The notes below the pieces were generated by a model. It saw nothing but the letters and a program-made list of their open reading frames with translations. It searched no databases and had not been told where the DNA came from. Positions 8,657 through 18,298 of a stretch of DNA of 64,000 nucleotides are shown here, one piece after another; within the stretch, counting starts at the first letter, position 1; each line of letters begins with the position of its first letter. This DNA comes from Sideroxyarcus emersonii (GTDB taxonomy: Bacteria > Pseudomonadota > Gammaproteobacteria > Burkholderiales > Gallionellaceae), in the NCBI RefSeq assembly GCF_021654335.1, contig NZ_AP023423.1:528001-592000 (forward strand). Reading direction: 5' to 3'. A program made the position numbers and the translations under genes.

Positions 8657-8683
8657 TTATCGGAGCTTTATGGGAAAACTTTA
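8657..8683 (-). promoter_or_regulatory. Sigma-28 (FliA) promoter of the flagellin genes
   Basis: On the minus strand TAAAGTTT is followed by an 11-base spacer and TCCGATAA. This matches the sigma-28 consensus TAAAGTTT-N11-GCCGATAA at 15 of 16 positions. It lies about 95 bp upstream of flagellin copy 2, giving a leader of roughly 85-90 bases. No equivalent sequence was seen before copy 1 or before flaG. Confidence 0.85.
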
Positions 8684-8717
8684 GTGCTGAATGAAATTTG
8701 CAGGCGATTAAACAGGT

Positions 8718-10358
8718 TCATTCTGCCGCCACCACCCGGTTCTTGCCGGTCTGCTTGGCCTTGTACATGGCCTTGTCGGCGCGGCCGATCAGGTCCTCGG
8801 CATCCTCGTTCTCGCCGCGTAGCGCCACGCCGGCGCTGAAGGTGACCAGGATCCGCTCGTTGTTGTGCAGGAAGAACTTCTTGGTCAGGTCGCGCTGCAG
8901 ACGCTGCAATGCCTCAATCCCGGCTTGCAGGTCGGTGTCCGGCAATACGATGAGGAACTCTTCACCGCCGTAGCGCCCTACTGTATCGGCAGGGCGCAAC
9001 GTTTCTTTAATGACTTTTGTCAGGTGCACCAGGGCGTGATCGCCGGCCTGATGTCCCAGCGTATCGTTCAATTGCTTGAAATTATCGATATCGAGCAGGG
9101 CGACGCTGACGGCTGTGCGGCTGCGATCGGAGCGTTTGAGTTCGCGATCCAGGGTCTCGTCCAGCCCGCGCCGGTTGAGCGCGCCGGTGAGCTGGTCTTC
9201 GCGTACCAGTTCGCTGACCTGCTCCAGTTCCTGTTCCAGCGCCCTGATGCGCGCTTCCGCCTCGTCGGCCTGCTTCTTGGAGGAAAGCATCTCTTCGTGC
9301 GAACGCATGACGCTGGTCTGGATCACGCGGGTGTCGTGCATCACATCCTTGAGAATATGGCTAAGCTCGGTCAGGTTGTCCGCCTTGCCGATCTTCTGGC
9401 TGTAGCCTTCGATCTTGCTGTGGTATTCGCCGGTGCTCTCGGTCAATTCGCCCAGGCGGTCGATGAAGGTGGTCATCAGGCTCTTCAATGTCGCCTTGGC
9501 GTCGGTCAGGCTTTGTTTGAGCGTGCTTTGCTTGATGATGGCATCGCGCAGGTTGCGTTCCGCATCGGCAATCGAGCGCTTGTCCAGCGGGTTGGCGATG
9601 ATCTCCTGCAGGGCGGCGATCTGGCCGTGCAGCCATTTATCGTCTTCCACCATCTCGCTGACGTTTTCCACCAGCAGGCGCAGCAGGCGCACCAGGCCTT
9701 CCTGTATCTTCGCCTTGTCGCCGCCGCGCAGTTCCAGCTTGAGCCAGAACTGCCGCAGCTGCTTGGCGAGGTCGTTAAGGCGTTCCTTGTTGTCGGTGCT
9801 GCGCACCAGCGATACCAGCGCCTGGATCTCGTCGTTCATCTCTGGCTGCGAGGTCAGCGTGCTTTCCAGCGACTGCGCCAGCAGTTCGCGCAGTCGCCCC
9901 AGCAACTCCTGATGGTCGGCCAGTGCTGGCGCCGCGCCGCCTGCGGTGGGGGAGGCATCCGGCTGGACCGCGGGAACCAGGTCTGCGGCGCTGGGGCCGG
10001 TGGGGGCGGTAGACCACGAGCGCAGCAGGCCTTGCAGTTTGCCGAACAACACCTCGGGGTCGCTGGCAAAGCGCGTGAGCACGGTGTCCACGCCGTCCTT
10101 CTTGCGGGTGACGGTGATGCCCTTGTGCGGCGTCTCCAGCTGGCGCAGCAGGTCGCGGATCAGTTCCGCCCAGGCAGGCACCAGTTTGCCTTTGCTGGTT
10201 GTGGCGCCGATGTCGTCGGCCGACGGTGCGGGAGCCGGTTCGCCGCTGATCTCGCGATACATCTGCACATAGTTTTCCGGTGTCGGCGCAAGTTTGCGCG
10301 CGGCGAGGGTGGTGAACGTTTCGCGGGCGATTTCGGAAGGTGACTTGGTTTTGCTCAT
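8718..10358 (-). CDS. Diguanylate cyclase (GGDEF domain) with long helical N-terminus
   Basis: This 546-residue protein has no obvious membrane segment. The N-terminal 370 residues are helical and charged, with a coiled-coil stretch before the cyclase (EEMLSSKKQADEAEARIRAL near residue 360). The C-terminal GGDEF domain has an intact RYGGEEF active site near residue 462 and an RPAD inhibitory site (RxxD) five residues before it. It should therefore make c-di-GMP from two GTP with product inhibition. It sits between flagellin and a two-component pair and could feed YcgR. The N-terminal region resembles cyclases in other betaproteobacteria, but its input signal is unknown. Confidence 0.9.
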   Translation of the reverse strand: MSKTKSPSEIARETFTTLAARKLAPTPENYVQMYREISGEPAPAPSADDIGATTSKGKLVPAWAELIRDLLRQLETPHKGITVTRKKDGVDTVLTRFASDPEVLFGKLQGLLRSWSTAPTGPSAADLVPAVQPDASPTAGGAAPALADHQELLGRLRELLAQSLESTLTSQPEMNDEIQALVSLVRSTDNKERLNDLAKQLRQFWLKLELRGGDKAKIQEGLVRLLRLLVENVSEMVEDDKWLHGQIAALQEIIANPLDKRSIADAERNLRDAIIKQSTLKQSLTDAKATLKSLMTTFIDRLGELTESTGEYHSKIEGYSQKIGKADNLTELSHILKDVMHDTRVIQTSVMRSHEEMLSSKKQADEAEARIRALEQELEQVSELVREDQLTGALNRRGLDETLDRELKRSDRSRTAVSVALLDIDNFKQLNDTLGHQAGDHALVHLTKVIKETLRPADTVGRYGGEEFLIVLPDTDLQAGIEALQRLQRDLTKKFFLHNNERILVTFSAGVALRGENEDAEDLIGRADKAMYKAKQTGKNRVVAAE

Positions 10359-10454
10359 GGGGCGAAGGTGGCGGTAGTCGATGCGGGGATTATCCGGTAA
10401 CGCGGCGGTCGTTAAACTCGGAATAGCGGCAGTTTCCGGTTCTATTTGGCCCGG

Positions 10455-11105
10455 TTATTCGATCAGGTGATTGCTGATGGCATAATGGATCGCTTCTGCA
10501 TTGTTCTTCAGCTTCATCTTTTCCAGCAGGCGCGAGCGGTATACGCTGACCGTCTTGGGGCTGAGCGACATGATTTCCGCCATCTCGCTCAATTTCTTGC
10601 CCGAGGCCATCAGGCAGAGGGTCTGGTATTCTCGGTTGGAGAGCGTCTGGTGCAGCAATTCCTGGTAGCCCTGCGACAGCCCGTTGGCCAGCTGTTCCGC
10701 CAGTTCGGTGCTGATGTATTTCTTCCCGCTGGCGACCTGGCGGATGGCGGTGACCAGTTGCAGCGGTGCGCTTTGTTTGTTGAGGTAGCCGGCCGCGCCG
10801 GCCTTCATGGAGCGCAGGGCGTATTGTTCTTCCGGATGCATGCTGAGCATCAGCACCGGCAGCTGCGGACGGTTGGCCCTGAGCTGTTTGAGTACGTCGA
10901 CCCCATGTTTGTCCGGCATGCTGATGTCCAGCAGAACCACATCGTAGTCGGTCTCCTCCACCATGCGGATGGCCTGCATGCCGTTCTCCGCTTCGCCGAT
11001 CACGCGCATGTCGTCGGTGTCGTCCAGCAATTGCTTCAGGCCCTTGCGGATGAGTGCGTGATCGTCGGCTATCAGCACTTTTATCATTGCGGTATCGCTT
11101 CTCAA
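10455..11105 (-). CDS. NarL/LuxR-family response regulator
   Basis: This 216-residue protein has a receiver domain (residues 5-120) with phospho-acceptor Asp in VVLLDISMPDKHG near residue 56, the T/S position in MLSMHP and the K in YLNKQSAP. A LuxR-type helix-turn-helix follows (LSNREYQTLCLMASGKKLSEMAEIM and SPKTVSVYRSRLLEKM, residues about 148-195). It overlaps the histidine kinase gene by 4 bp, so they are a cognate pair. The layout resembles UvrY/GacA-type regulators. The target genes are not shown by the sequence. Confidence 0.92.
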   Translation of the reverse strand: MRSDTAMIKVLIADDHALIRKGLKQLLDDTDDMRVIGEAENGMQAIRMVEETDYDVVLLDISMPDKHGVDVLKQLRANRPQLPVLMLSMHPEEQYALRSMKAGAAGYLNKQSAPLQLVTAIRQVASGKKYISTELAEQLANGLSQGYQELLHQTLSNREYQTLCLMASGKKLSEMAEIMSLSPKTVSVYRSRLLEKMKLKNNAEAIHYAISNHLIE

Positions 11106-12613
11106 AATAGGTTCTGTTGTGCCAGCAGGTCGTCTGCGGTGATGCGCCCCGTTTCGCGCGGGATGAATACGCCGATCTGCGTTCCCTGTCCGGCTGGGCT
11201 GTCGATATTCACCTTGCCGCCGAAGTATTCTACCCGTTCGCGGATGCCGCGTAAGCCGAATGAACGGGGTTTGGCGCGGTCGGTCTGGGTGATGCCGCGT
11301 CCGTTGTCGTGCACTTTCAGCTCGATGCCGCCATCGCGTTCATGCATGCGGACCTCGACCTTGCTGGCCTGGGCATGTTTGGTGATGTTGGCGAGCGTCT
11401 CCTGGAAAATGCGGAACAGGGCGATGGAGATGTCGGGCGGGATTTCGTCCGGTATTTTGTCGTGTTCGAAGACGCAGGAGATGCCGGTGCGTTGCTCGAA
11501 CTCGTCCACTTCCATCTCGATGGCGGCGACGATGCCGAAGGTGTCCAGCACGCTGGGGCGCAGGCTGCGCGATATGTTGCCGGCTGCCGCGATGCATCTG
11601 TCCACCAGCGCTTCGATGTTCTGCGCCTTTTCCGCCAGCGCCGGTTTTTCGGTCAGGCGGCCGCCCAGCCATGCGATGTCCAGCTTGATGGCGGTGAGCG
11701 TGCTGCCGAGCTCGTCGTGCACTTCGCGGGCGATGGCGATGCGTTCCTGCTCCCTGACTTCCTGTATGTGCGAAGAGAGCTCGCGCAGCTGCGCCTTGGA
11801 TCGCCGGATCTCCAGCTCGGCTTCCTTGCTCTGCGTGATGTTGAAGATGATGCCTTCCCACTGGATGCCGTTGGGCGTTTTGCGCGGACTGGAGCGAAGG
11901 TTGATCCATTTGATCTCGTTGCCGGGCAAGGTCAGCACGCGGCCTTCCCAGTTCCAGAACGACAGGTTCTTTGCGGAGGCCTGCATGCTCTGCCGGTAGG
12001 AAGGAGCATCTTCCGGGTGCAGCATGGATTCGAACAGCGATGAGGTGCGGGCCAGGTCCTGCGGCGCGATCCCCAGCAATGCGTGGCATCCTTCGCTGAC
12101 GTAGGGGAAGCTCGCCTGGCCGTCATTTTGCAGCAGCATCTGGTACGCCATGCCGGGCAGGTCGGCGATGAACGCATGCAGGCGGGTCTGGTTTTCCTGC
12201 AGCGCCAGTTGTGCGCTGCGATGCGCCTGGCGGATGCGCGCTTCGCGCAGGTTGTGTTCGATTGCAGGGGCGAGGCGGTTCAGGCTGCCCTTGAAGATGT
12301 AATCGTCGGCGCCATGCCGCATGGTGTGAATAATGGTCTCCTCGCGCAAGTCGTGGGAGAGGAACAGGAAGGGGATGTCCGCCCCGCTGCTTTGCATGAG
12401 CTCGAGTGCGGGCAGGCCACCGAAGCCGGGCGGATCATAGCTGCACAGCACGACATCGAACTGTTCCTTGAGCAGCGCCGATCTCATGTCGCTTGCGTTG
12501 CCCACCCGCAGATGGTCAAGTTGGTAACCCGCTTGCGACAGCTTGTCCAGGGTGCGTTGCGCGTCGGCGCTGGAAGATTCGACCAGTAAGGCGCGGAGTT
12601 TCTTGGCAGTCAT
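11102..12613 (-). CDS. Hybrid-type sensor histidine kinase (REC-PAS-HisKA_3-HATPase)
   Basis: This 503-residue cytosolic kinase starts with a receiver-like domain (residues 7-120; the Asp is in CSYDPPGFGG). A PAS/PAC region follows (residues about 145-275), then a HisKA_3 dimerisation helix with the phospho-His in IAREVHDELGSTLTAIKLD near residue 297. The NarX/UhpB-type HATPase has ELKVHDNGRGI and SFGLRGIRERVEYFGG. The first receiver lacks the usual LDxxLPxxdG context, so it may be degenerate. There is no transmembrane segment. It pairs with the response regulator that overlaps its 3' end. Confidence 0.9.
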   Translation of the reverse strand: MTAKKLRALLVESSSADAQRTLDKLSQAGYQLDHLRVGNASDMRSALLKEQFDVVLCSYDPPGFGGLPALELMQSSGADIPFLFLSHDLREETIIHTMRHGADDYIFKGSLNRLAPAIEHNLREARIRQAHRSAQLALQENQTRLHAFIADLPGMAYQMLLQNDGQASFPYVSEGCHALLGIAPQDLARTSSLFESMLHPEDAPSYRQSMQASAKNLSFWNWEGRVLTLPGNEIKWINLRSSPRKTPNGIQWEGIIFNITQSKEAELEIRRSKAQLRELSSHIQEVREQERIAIAREVHDELGSTLTAIKLDIAWLGGRLTEKPALAEKAQNIEALVDRCIAAAGNISRSLRPSVLDTFGIVAAIEMEVDEFEQRTGISCVFEHDKIPDEIPPDISIALFRIFQETLANITKHAQASKVEVRMHERDGGIELKVHDNGRGITQTDRAKPRSFGLRGIRERVEYFGGKVNIDSPAGQGTQIGVFIPRETGRITADDLLAQQNLF

Positions 12614-12714
12614 TCTGTTTTCCCGTACGATTATTGGGATTATAAGCGGCGTCTGTGCCGTGCACTAGGCCGGAATTTCGGTAGAATACCGGCTGTTACC
12701 GAACCTGCCACCTT

Positions 12715-13803
12715 ATGTCTTCCGCCCGTCCTGCCGTTGTTCCCGAGAATCTGCTCCGCCCGGAAGTGCTGGGTCTGCATGCCTATCATGTGCCTCCCGC
12801 AGGCGGCATGGTCAAGCTGGACGCAATGGAAAATCCCTATCCGCTGCCGCAGGTGCTGCGCGAGGAGATCGCGCGAGTGGTGGCGGATGCCGAGATCAAC
12901 CGCTATCCGGATGCGGCGGCAAGTCAGCTCAAGGCCGATATCCGCAAGGTGAGCGGCCTGCCGGCCGGCATGGAGGTCCTGCTTGGCAACGGTTCCGACG
13001 AGATCATCCAGTTGCTGGCGCTGGCGGTCGCCAAACCCGGCGCGGTGCTGTTGAGCGTGGAGCCGTCGTTCGTCATGTACAGGATGATTGCCACTTTTGC
13101 CGGCATGAAGTATGTCGGCGTGCCGCTGGCGGCGGATTTTTCGCTCGACCTGCCGGCCACGCTGGAGGCTATCCGGCGCGAACGTCCCGCACTGGTATTC
13201 CTCGCTTATCCCAACAACCCGACCGGCAACCTGTTCGATGCCGCAGCGATCCGGCAGGTGGTCGAGGCGGCGCCGGGGCTGGTCGTGGTGGACGAGGCTT
13301 ATTACGCCTTTGCGCGTGACAGTTTCATCCCTCATTTGGCGCGGTATGACAACCTGCTGGTGATGCGCACTTTCTCCAAGCTCGGCATGGCAGGGTTGCG
13401 CCTCGGCTTCCTGGCCGGTTCGCCCGCCTGGCTGGAGCAGCTGGAAAAACTGCGCTTACCGTATAATGTGGGCGTCCTGCCGCAATTGGTCGCGGCAAAG
13501 TTACTGCAGCATCACGATGTATTGCTGGCGCAGGCGGAAAGCATCAAACAGGAGCGCACTGGACTGTTGCGCGCATTGACCCGGATCGAAGGGGTGCATG
13601 CTTATCCCAGTGAAGCCAATTTCATCCTGTTCCGCGTGGCAAAAGCCACGCAGGTATTCGAAGGGCTGAAGCGGCGCGGTGTGCTGATCAAGAACCTGAA
13701 CGGGGGACACCCGGCATTGACCGATTGCCTGCGCGTTACGGTAGGGACGCAGCAGGAAAACGAGCGGTTCATGGCAGCGTTACAAGATACCATTAACCAA
13801 TAA
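12715..13803 (+). CDS. hisC: Histidinol-phosphate aminotransferase
   Basis: This 362-residue fold-type I PLP aminotransferase converts imidazole-acetol phosphate and glutamate to histidinol phosphate. The key motifs are LGNGSDEII near residue 86, [10 protein letters not shown] near residue 165, [10 protein letters not shown] near residue 193 and the PLP-binding Lys in [15 protein letters not shown] near residue 223. It begins the his operon hisC-hisB-hisH-hisA-hisF-hisI-hisE and is divergent from the kinase gene. The 101 bp upstream contain a TAGAAT -10-like hexamer at 12682-12687. Confidence 0.95.
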   Translation: MSSARPAVVPENLLRPEVLGLHAYHVPPAGGMVKLDAMENPYPLPQVLREEIARVVADAEINRYPDAAASQLKADIRKVSGLPAGMEVLLGNGSDEIIQLLALAVAKPGAVLLSVEPSFVMYRMIATFAGMKYVGVPLAADFSLDLPATLEAIRRERPALVFLAYPNNPTGNLFDAAAIRQVVEAAPGLVVVDEAYYAFARDSFIPHLARYDNLLVMRTFSKLGMAGLRLGFLAGSPAWLEQLEKLRLPYNVGVLPQLVAAKLLQHHDVLLAQAESIKQERTGLLRALTRIEGVHAYPSEANFILFRVAKATQVFEGLKRRGVLIKNLNGGHPALTDCLRVTVGTQQENERFMAALQDTINQ

Positions 13804-13824
13804 CCAACCCGCATAAGGCGAATC

Positions 13825-14412
13825 ATGCGTAGCGCAAAAGTCAGTCGCAACACCCTGGAGACCAAGATTGCGGTCGAACTGAATCTGGACGGGGCGGGCA
13901 AGGTCAAGCTGGATACCGGCCTGCCGTTCCTCGAGCACATGCTGGACCAGATTGCACGGCACGGACTGATCGATCTGGACATCGACGCCAAGGGTGACCT
14001 GCATATCGACGCACACCATACGGTGGAAGACATCGGCATCACGCTGGGGCAGGCACTCAACCAGGCGATCGGGGACAAGAAGGGGTTGCGCCGTTACGGG
14101 CATGCCTATGTGCCGCTGGATGAAGCGCTGTCGCGCGTGGTGCTGGATATCTCCGGCCGTCCCGGTCTGGTGTTCAATGTCGATTTCGTGCGTTCCAACA
14201 TCGGTGAATTCGAAGTCGACCTGATCCGCGAATTTTTCCAGGGTTTCGTCAACCACGCCCTGGTGACGTTGCACATCGACAACCTGGCCGGCGACAATGC
14301 GCATCACCAGGCCGAGACCATCTTCAAGGCGTTCGGTCGGGCCCTGCGCATCGCGCTGGAGATCGATCCGCGCATGGCCGGCGTCATGCCATCCACCAAG
14401 GGAACGTTATAA
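13825..14412 (+). CDS. hisB: Imidazoleglycerol-phosphate dehydratase
   Basis: This 195-residue protein is the monofunctional dehydratase, without the N-terminal phosphatase found in enteric HisB. It shows the duplicated manganese-binding motifs DAHHTVED near residue 65 and DNAHHQAE near residue 157, together with [16 protein letters not shown]. It catalyses the sixth step of histidine synthesis. The start ATG lies 21 bp after hisC within the same operon. Confidence 0.96.
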   Translation: MRSAKVSRNTLETKIAVELNLDGAGKVKLDTGLPFLEHMLDQIARHGLIDLDIDAKGDLHIDAHHTVEDIGITLGQALNQAIGDKKGLRRYGHAYVPLDEALSRVVLDISGRPGLVFNVDFVRSNIGEFEVDLIREFFQGFVNHALVTLHIDNLAGDNAHHQAETIFKAFGRALRIALEIDPRMAGVMPSTKGTL

Positions 14413-14422
14413 CGTCTCAATC

Positions 14423-15061
14423 ATGGTTGATATCGCAATCGTCGATTACGGCATGGGCAATCTGCGCTCTGTGCAACAGGCTGTCCGCAAGGTCGCACCG
14501 CAAGCGAACATCGCGGTGACGGGCGAGGCCGGGGTGATCGCTGCCGCCGGACGGGTGGTTTTCCCCGGCCAGGGGGCGGCACCCGATTGCATGCGCGAGA
14601 TCCGTTCCCGCGGCCTGGACAAGGTGATCGCCGATGTGGTCGGGGAAGGCAAGCCGTTCCTCGGTATCTGCATGGGGCTGCAAGTGCTGTTCGAGCACAG
14701 CGAAGAAGGAGATACGCCTTGCCTGGGGCTGTTCGCCGGGCCGGTCAAACGTTTTGCCTCCGGCTTGCAGGATGCGCAGGGCAACAAGCTCAAGGTGCCG
14801 CACATGGGCTGGAACCAGGTGCATCACGGCAAGCATGCTTTGTGGGACGGCATCGCCCAGGATGCGCGCTTCTATTTTGTCCACAGCTACTATGTACAGC
14901 CGCGCGATGCAGGGCTGGTGCAGGCCACCAGCGACTATCCGCAGCCCTTTGTCTGTGCGGTGGCGCGTGATAATTTATTTGCCGTTCAGTTCCACCCGGA
15001 GAAGAGCGCGGCGGCCGGCTTGAGGCTGCTGCAAAATTTCATCAACTGGAATCCTGTGTGA
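14423..15061 (+). CDS. hisH: Imidazole glycerol phosphate synthase, glutamine amidotransferase subunit
   Basis: This 212-residue class I glutaminase delivers ammonia to HisF. The nucleophile lies in FLGICMGLQVLFE near residue 78, and the His-Glu pair is in AVQFHPEKS near residue 190. I take the ATG at 14423 rather than longer upstream starts because MVDIAIVDYGMGNLRS is the usual family N-terminus. It lies 10 bp after hisB. Confidence 0.95.
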   Translation: MVDIAIVDYGMGNLRSVQQAVRKVAPQANIAVTGEAGVIAAAGRVVFPGQGAAPDCMREIRSRGLDKVIADVVGEGKPFLGICMGLQVLFEHSEEGDTPCLGLFAGPVKRFASGLQDAQGNKLKVPHMGWNQVHHGKHALWDGIAQDARFYFVHSYYVQPRDAGLVQATSDYPQPFVCAVARDNLFAVQFHPEKSAAAGLRLLQNFINWNPV

Positions 15062-15070
15062 CCTTAAATC

Positions 15071-15832
15071 ATGGATACTAAAACGCTGATCATCCCCGCG
15101 ATCGATTTGAAAGACGGACAATGTGTGCGCCTGCGGCAAGGCGTGATGGAGGGCGCAACGGTGTTCTCCGACGATCCCGCCGCGATGGCCAAACACTGGC
15201 TGGCGCAAGGTGCGCGTCGTCTGCATCTGGTGGATCTCAACGGGGCATTCGCCGGCAAACCCAAGAACGAAGCGGCGGTGCGCAGCATCGTCGAGGCGGT
15301 CGGCGGCGATATGCCGATACAACTGGGCGGCGGTATCCGCGATCTGGAGACCATCGAGCGCTATCTCGACCTTGGCGTGACTTACGTCATCATCGGCACC
15401 GCTGCCGTGAAAGTGCCGGGATTCCTGCATGAGGCATGCGATGCCTTTCCCGGCCACATCATGGTCGGGCTGGACGCCAAGGGCGGCAAGGTCGCGGTGG
15501 ACGGCTGGTCGAAACTGACGGGACACGATGTGGCCGATCTGGCGCAGCGCTTCGAAGGTTACGGCGTCGAAGCCATCATCTATACCGATATCGGGCGCGA
15601 CGGCATGATGACCGGCGTGAACATCGAAGCGACTGTGGAGCTGGCGCGGCCATTGCACGTGCCGGTCATCGCCAGTGGCGGCATCACCAATCTGGACGAT
15701 GTGCGCGCGCTGTGTGCAGTGCGCGCCGAAGGCATCACCGGTGCCATTACCGGGCGCGCCATCTACGAGGGCACGCTGGACTTCAAGGCGGCGCAGGCCT
15801 TGGCGGACGAACTGTCGCCAGCCGTGATCTGA
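15071..15832 (+). CDS. hisA: Phosphoribosylformimino-5-aminoimidazole carboxamide ribotide isomerase
   Basis: This 253-residue TIM barrel has the N-terminal [18 protein letters not shown] with the first catalytic Asp. The second catalytic Asp is in [14 protein letters not shown], and IASGGI closes the phosphate site. It performs the ProFAR-to-PRFAR isomerisation. Its stop codon overlaps the hisF start (TGATG), which indicates translational coupling. Confidence 0.96.
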   Translation: MDTKTLIIPAIDLKDGQCVRLRQGVMEGATVFSDDPAAMAKHWLAQGARRLHLVDLNGAFAGKPKNEAAVRSIVEAVGGDMPIQLGGGIRDLETIERYLDLGVTYVIIGTAAVKVPGFLHEACDAFPGHIMVGLDAKGGKVAVDGWSKLTGHDVADLAQRFEGYGVEAIIYTDIGRDGMMTGVNIEATVELARPLHVPVIASGGITNLDDVRALCAVRAEGITGAITGRAIYEGTLDFKAAQALADELSPAVI

Positions 15833-16590
15833 TGCTGGCCAAACGCATCATTCCCTGCCTCGATGTGACTGCCGGTCGCGTGGTCAAGGGCGTCAGCTTC
15901 GTCGAGCTGCGCGATGCCGGCGACCCGGTGGAGATCGCGCGCCGCTACGACGAACAGGGGGCGGACGAACTGACCTTTCTCGACATCACCGCCAGTTCCG
16001 ATGATCGCGGCATCATTTTCCGCATCATCGAGCAGGTTGCGGAACAGGTCTTCATTCCGTTGACGGTGGGCGGCGGCGTGCGCGAGGTGCAGGATGTGCG
16101 CAACCTGCTCAACGCCGGAGCGGACAAGGTCAGCATCAACACCTCGGCGGTGGTCAATCCGCAACTGGTGGCGGATGCCTCGGCAAAGTACGGTTCGCAG
16201 TGCATCGTGGTCGCCATCGACGCCAAACAGGTCGGGCCGAACAGGTGGGAGGTGTTCACCCACGGCGGACGCAAGGCCACCGGGCTGGATGCGGTGGAAT
16301 GGGCTAAGAAGATGCAAACCCTGGGCGCGGGCGAGATCCTGCTGACCAGCATGGACCAGGACGGGCAGAAGCGCGGTTTCGATCTGGCGCTGACGCGCGC
16401 CGTGACCGATGCGCTGGAGATTCCGGTGATCGCCAGCGGCGGCGTGGGCAACCTGCAGCATCTCGCCGACGGCGTCAAGATTGGCGGCGCGGATGCGGTG
16501 CTGGCCGCCAGCATCTTCCATTTCGGCGAATACACGGTGCTGCAAGCCAAGCAGTTCATGGCGCAGCAGGGTATCGAGGTGAGACTGTGA
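15832..16590 (+). CDS. hisF: Imidazole glycerol phosphate synthase, cyclase subunit
   Basis: This 252-residue TIM barrel starts [20 protein letters not shown], with the first catalytic Asp in that segment. The second is in [15 protein letters not shown] near residue 130. With HisH it makes imidazole glycerol phosphate and AICAR from PRFAR. The ATG at 15832 overlaps the hisA stop by one base, and the 3' end overlaps hisI by 4 bp. Confidence 0.96.
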   Translation: MLAKRIIPCLDVTAGRVVKGVSFVELRDAGDPVEIARRYDEQGADELTFLDITASSDDRGIIFRIIEQVAEQVFIPLTVGGGVREVQDVRNLLNAGADKVSINTSAVVNPQLVADASAKYGSQCIVVAIDAKQVGPNRWEVFTHGGRKATGLDAVEWAKKMQTLGAGEILLTSMDQDGQKRGFDLALTRAVTDALEIPVIASGGVGNLQHLADGVKIGGADAVLAASIFHFGEYTVLQAKQFMAQQGIEVRL

Positions 16591-16976
16591 CCGAGAGCTG
16601 GTTGAACAAAGTCAATTGGTCGGACGACGGCCTGGTGCCGGCCATCGCCCAGGATGCGGCAACCGGTCGCGTGCTGATGGTGGCCTGGATGAACCGCGAG
16701 GCATTGAAACGCACCGCCGAATCCGGCGAGGCGATATACTGGTCGCGTTCGCGCAAGAAGCTGTGGCACAAGGGTGAGGAATCCGGCCACATCCAGCAGG
16801 TCCGGGAGATCCGGCTGGACTGCGATGCCGACGTGATCCTGCTGCAAGTGGAGCAGCAAGGCGGGATCGCCTGCCACACCGGGCGCGAAAGCTGTTTCTA
16901 CAGCAAGCTGGAAGACGGCGCGTGGGTGGAGACCGATGCGGTGCTGAAGGATCCCGACGAGATATACAGGAAATGA
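16587..16976 (+). CDS. hisI: Phosphoribosyl-AMP cyclohydrolase
   Basis: This 129-residue zinc enzyme opens the adenine ring of phosphoribosyl-AMP. It has the family core [25 protein letters not shown], and the metal ligands in [10 protein letters not shown] and [10 protein letters not shown]. It starts at GTG, overlapping the hisF stop (GTGA). HisI and HisE are separate genes here, as in most betaproteobacteria, not fused as in enterics. Confidence 0.95.
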   Translation: MTESWLNKVNWSDDGLVPAIAQDAATGRVLMVAWMNREALKRTAESGEAIYWSRSRKKLWHKGEESGHIQQVREIRLDCDADVILLQVEQQGGIACHTGRESCFYSKLEDGAWVETDAVLKDPDEIYRK

Positions 16977-17290
16977 GCAACGATACTTTACAACGGCTGA
17001 GCGGAACCATCGAGGCACGCAAGAACGCTGCGCCGGAGTCGTCCTATGTCGCCAAGCTGTTCAGCAAGGGCGACGATGCGATCCTGAAGAAAGTGATCGA
17101 GGAGGCGGGCGAGGTGTTGCTGGCGGCCAAGGATGGCGACCGGCAGCACCTGGTGTACGAGGTGGCGGACCTGTGGTTTCACAGCATGGTGTTGCTGGCG
17201 CACAAGGGCCTGAGCGCGGACGACGTGCTGCAGGAACTGGCGCGGCGCGAAGGCGTATCCGGCATCACGGAGAAGGCGGGCCGGAAATGA
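16973..17290 (+). CDS. hisE: Phosphoribosyl-ATP diphosphatase
   Basis: This 105-residue MazG-fold pyrophosphohydrolase hydrolyses phosphoribosyl-ATP. The motifs [19 protein letters not shown] and [14 protein letters not shown] hold the metal-binding Glu and Asp residues. The ATG at 16973 overlaps the hisI stop. The HIT-family gene starts inside its last codons. Confidence 0.95.
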   Translation: MSNDTLQRLSGTIEARKNAAPESSYVAKLFSKGDDAILKKVIEEAGEVLLAAKDGDRQHLVYEVADLWFHSMVLLAHKGLSADDVLQELARREGVSGITEKAGRK

Positions 17291-17637
17291 GCGACAACTG
17301 CCTCTTCTGCAGGATCGTGCGCGGCGAGATACCCAGCCGCAAGGTGTACGAGGACGACGAGGTGTTCGCCTTCCACGACATCAATCCGGTCGCACCGGTG
17401 CATTTCATGCTGATCCCCAAGCAGCATCTGGTCTCCCTGCTGGATGCGGAGGAAAGGCACGCGGCCCTGCTGGGCCGCATGCTGCTGCTGGCCCCAAGGC
17501 TGGCACGCGATCAGGGGCTGCAGGACGGTTTCCGCACCGTCATCAACAGCGGCAAAGGCGGCGGCCAGGAAGTGTTTCATCTGCATATACATGTCATCGG
17601 CGGCGGCAACATTCCGCCGATGGTCAAGCGTAGTTAA
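17287..17637 (+). CDS. HIT-family nucleotide hydrolase (HinT-like)
   Basis: This 116-residue protein has the HIT fold. [13 protein letters not shown] lies at the N-terminus, [20 protein letters not shown] in the middle, and the histidine triad [12 protein letters not shown] near residue 95. HinT-type proteins hydrolyse AMP-linked substrates such as adenosine phosphoramidates. It overlaps hisE by 4 bp and is followed 17 bp later by tatA, a common betaproteobacterial order. Confidence 0.92.
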   Translation: MSDNCLFCRIVRGEIPSRKVYEDDEVFAFHDINPVAPVHFMLIPKQHLVSLLDAEERHAALLGRMLLLAPRLARDQGLQDGFRTVINSGKGGGQEVFHLHIHVIGGGNIPPMVKRS

Positions 17638-17654
17638 TCGACAAGGAGCGCATC

Positions 17655-17873
17655 ATGGGTTCATTGAGTATCTGGCATTGGTTGATCGTATTGCTGATCG
17701 TTGTACTGGTCTTCGGCACCAAGAAGCTGCGCAACATCGGCGAAGACCTGGGGGGGGCGGTGAAAGGCTTCAAGGATGGCATGAAGAGCGACGAAGAGGC
17801 GCACAAGCAGGTCACCCAGGACGGCAAGACCATCGAAGGCGAAGTGAAAGAGAAGAACCAGACCAAGGTTTGA
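17655..17873 (+). CDS. tatA: Sec-independent translocase subunit TatA
   Basis: This 72-residue protein has one N-terminal membrane helix ([15 protein letters not shown]), the FGTKKL hinge and an amphipathic helix ([16 protein letters not shown]), then a charged tail. TatA oligomers form the passage for folded Tat substrates. The window contains a likely client: ActB1 carries an RRDFLK Tat signal. A good ribosome-binding site (ACAAGGAG) precedes the ATG. Confidence 0.95.
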   Translation: MGSLSIWHWLIVLLIVVLVFGTKKLRNIGEDLGGAVKGFKDGMKSDEEAHKQVTQDGKTIEGEVKEKNQTKV

Positions 17874-17888
17874 GCCTGACAGGGATTT

Positions 17889-18284
17889 ATGTTCGATATC
17901 GGCTTTTCGGAGATCGTGGTCATCATGGTGGTGGCGCTGGTCGTCATCGGCCCGGAGCGGCTGCCTAAAGTGGCCCGCACCATGGGGCTGCTGTGGAGCA
18001 GGGCGCAGCGCTATGTCAACGGCGTGCGGGCCGATATCGAACGCGACATGCAGATGGAAGAGCTGAAACAGCTCAAGCTCAAGGTGGAGCAGGAAGCGGC
18101 TGCGGCTGCGCAAACCGCCAATCAGGCGGTGCGGACGGTGGACGACCATCTGCAGTCGCTGCAGGACGAGGGGCGGGCGGCAGTCGAGCGGGGCAATCCG
18201 TCGCGCAGCGTGCCTGCTACGGGTGGCAGCGGTGTCCAGAAAGCTCCCTCAACACCCGAACAGCGCCAGTTCCCGATCGACTAG
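17889..18284 (+). CDS. tatB: Sec-independent translocase subunit TatB
   Basis: This 131-residue protein has the TatB N-terminus MFDIGFSEIVVIMVVALVVIGPERLP, where the Glu in the membrane helix and the GPERLP hinge separate it from TatA. A long charged helix (DMQMEELKQLKLKVEQE) and a flexible Pro/Ser tail follow. With TatC it forms the twin-arginine receptor. It lies 15 bp after tatA. Confidence 0.95.
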   Translation: MFDIGFSEIVVIMVVALVVIGPERLPKVARTMGLLWSRAQRYVNGVRADIERDMQMEELKQLKLKVEQEAAAAAQTANQAVRTVDDHLQSLQDEGRAAVERGNPSRSVPATGGSGVQKAPSTPEQRQFPID

Positions 18285-18298
18285 CCCCGCCCTGAATC

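Noticed and set aside
8865..10343. 492-codon plus-strand frame opposite the diguanylate cyclase
   Set aside because: It is the antisense shadow of a gene with an intact GGEEF site; its composition is typical of a shadow.
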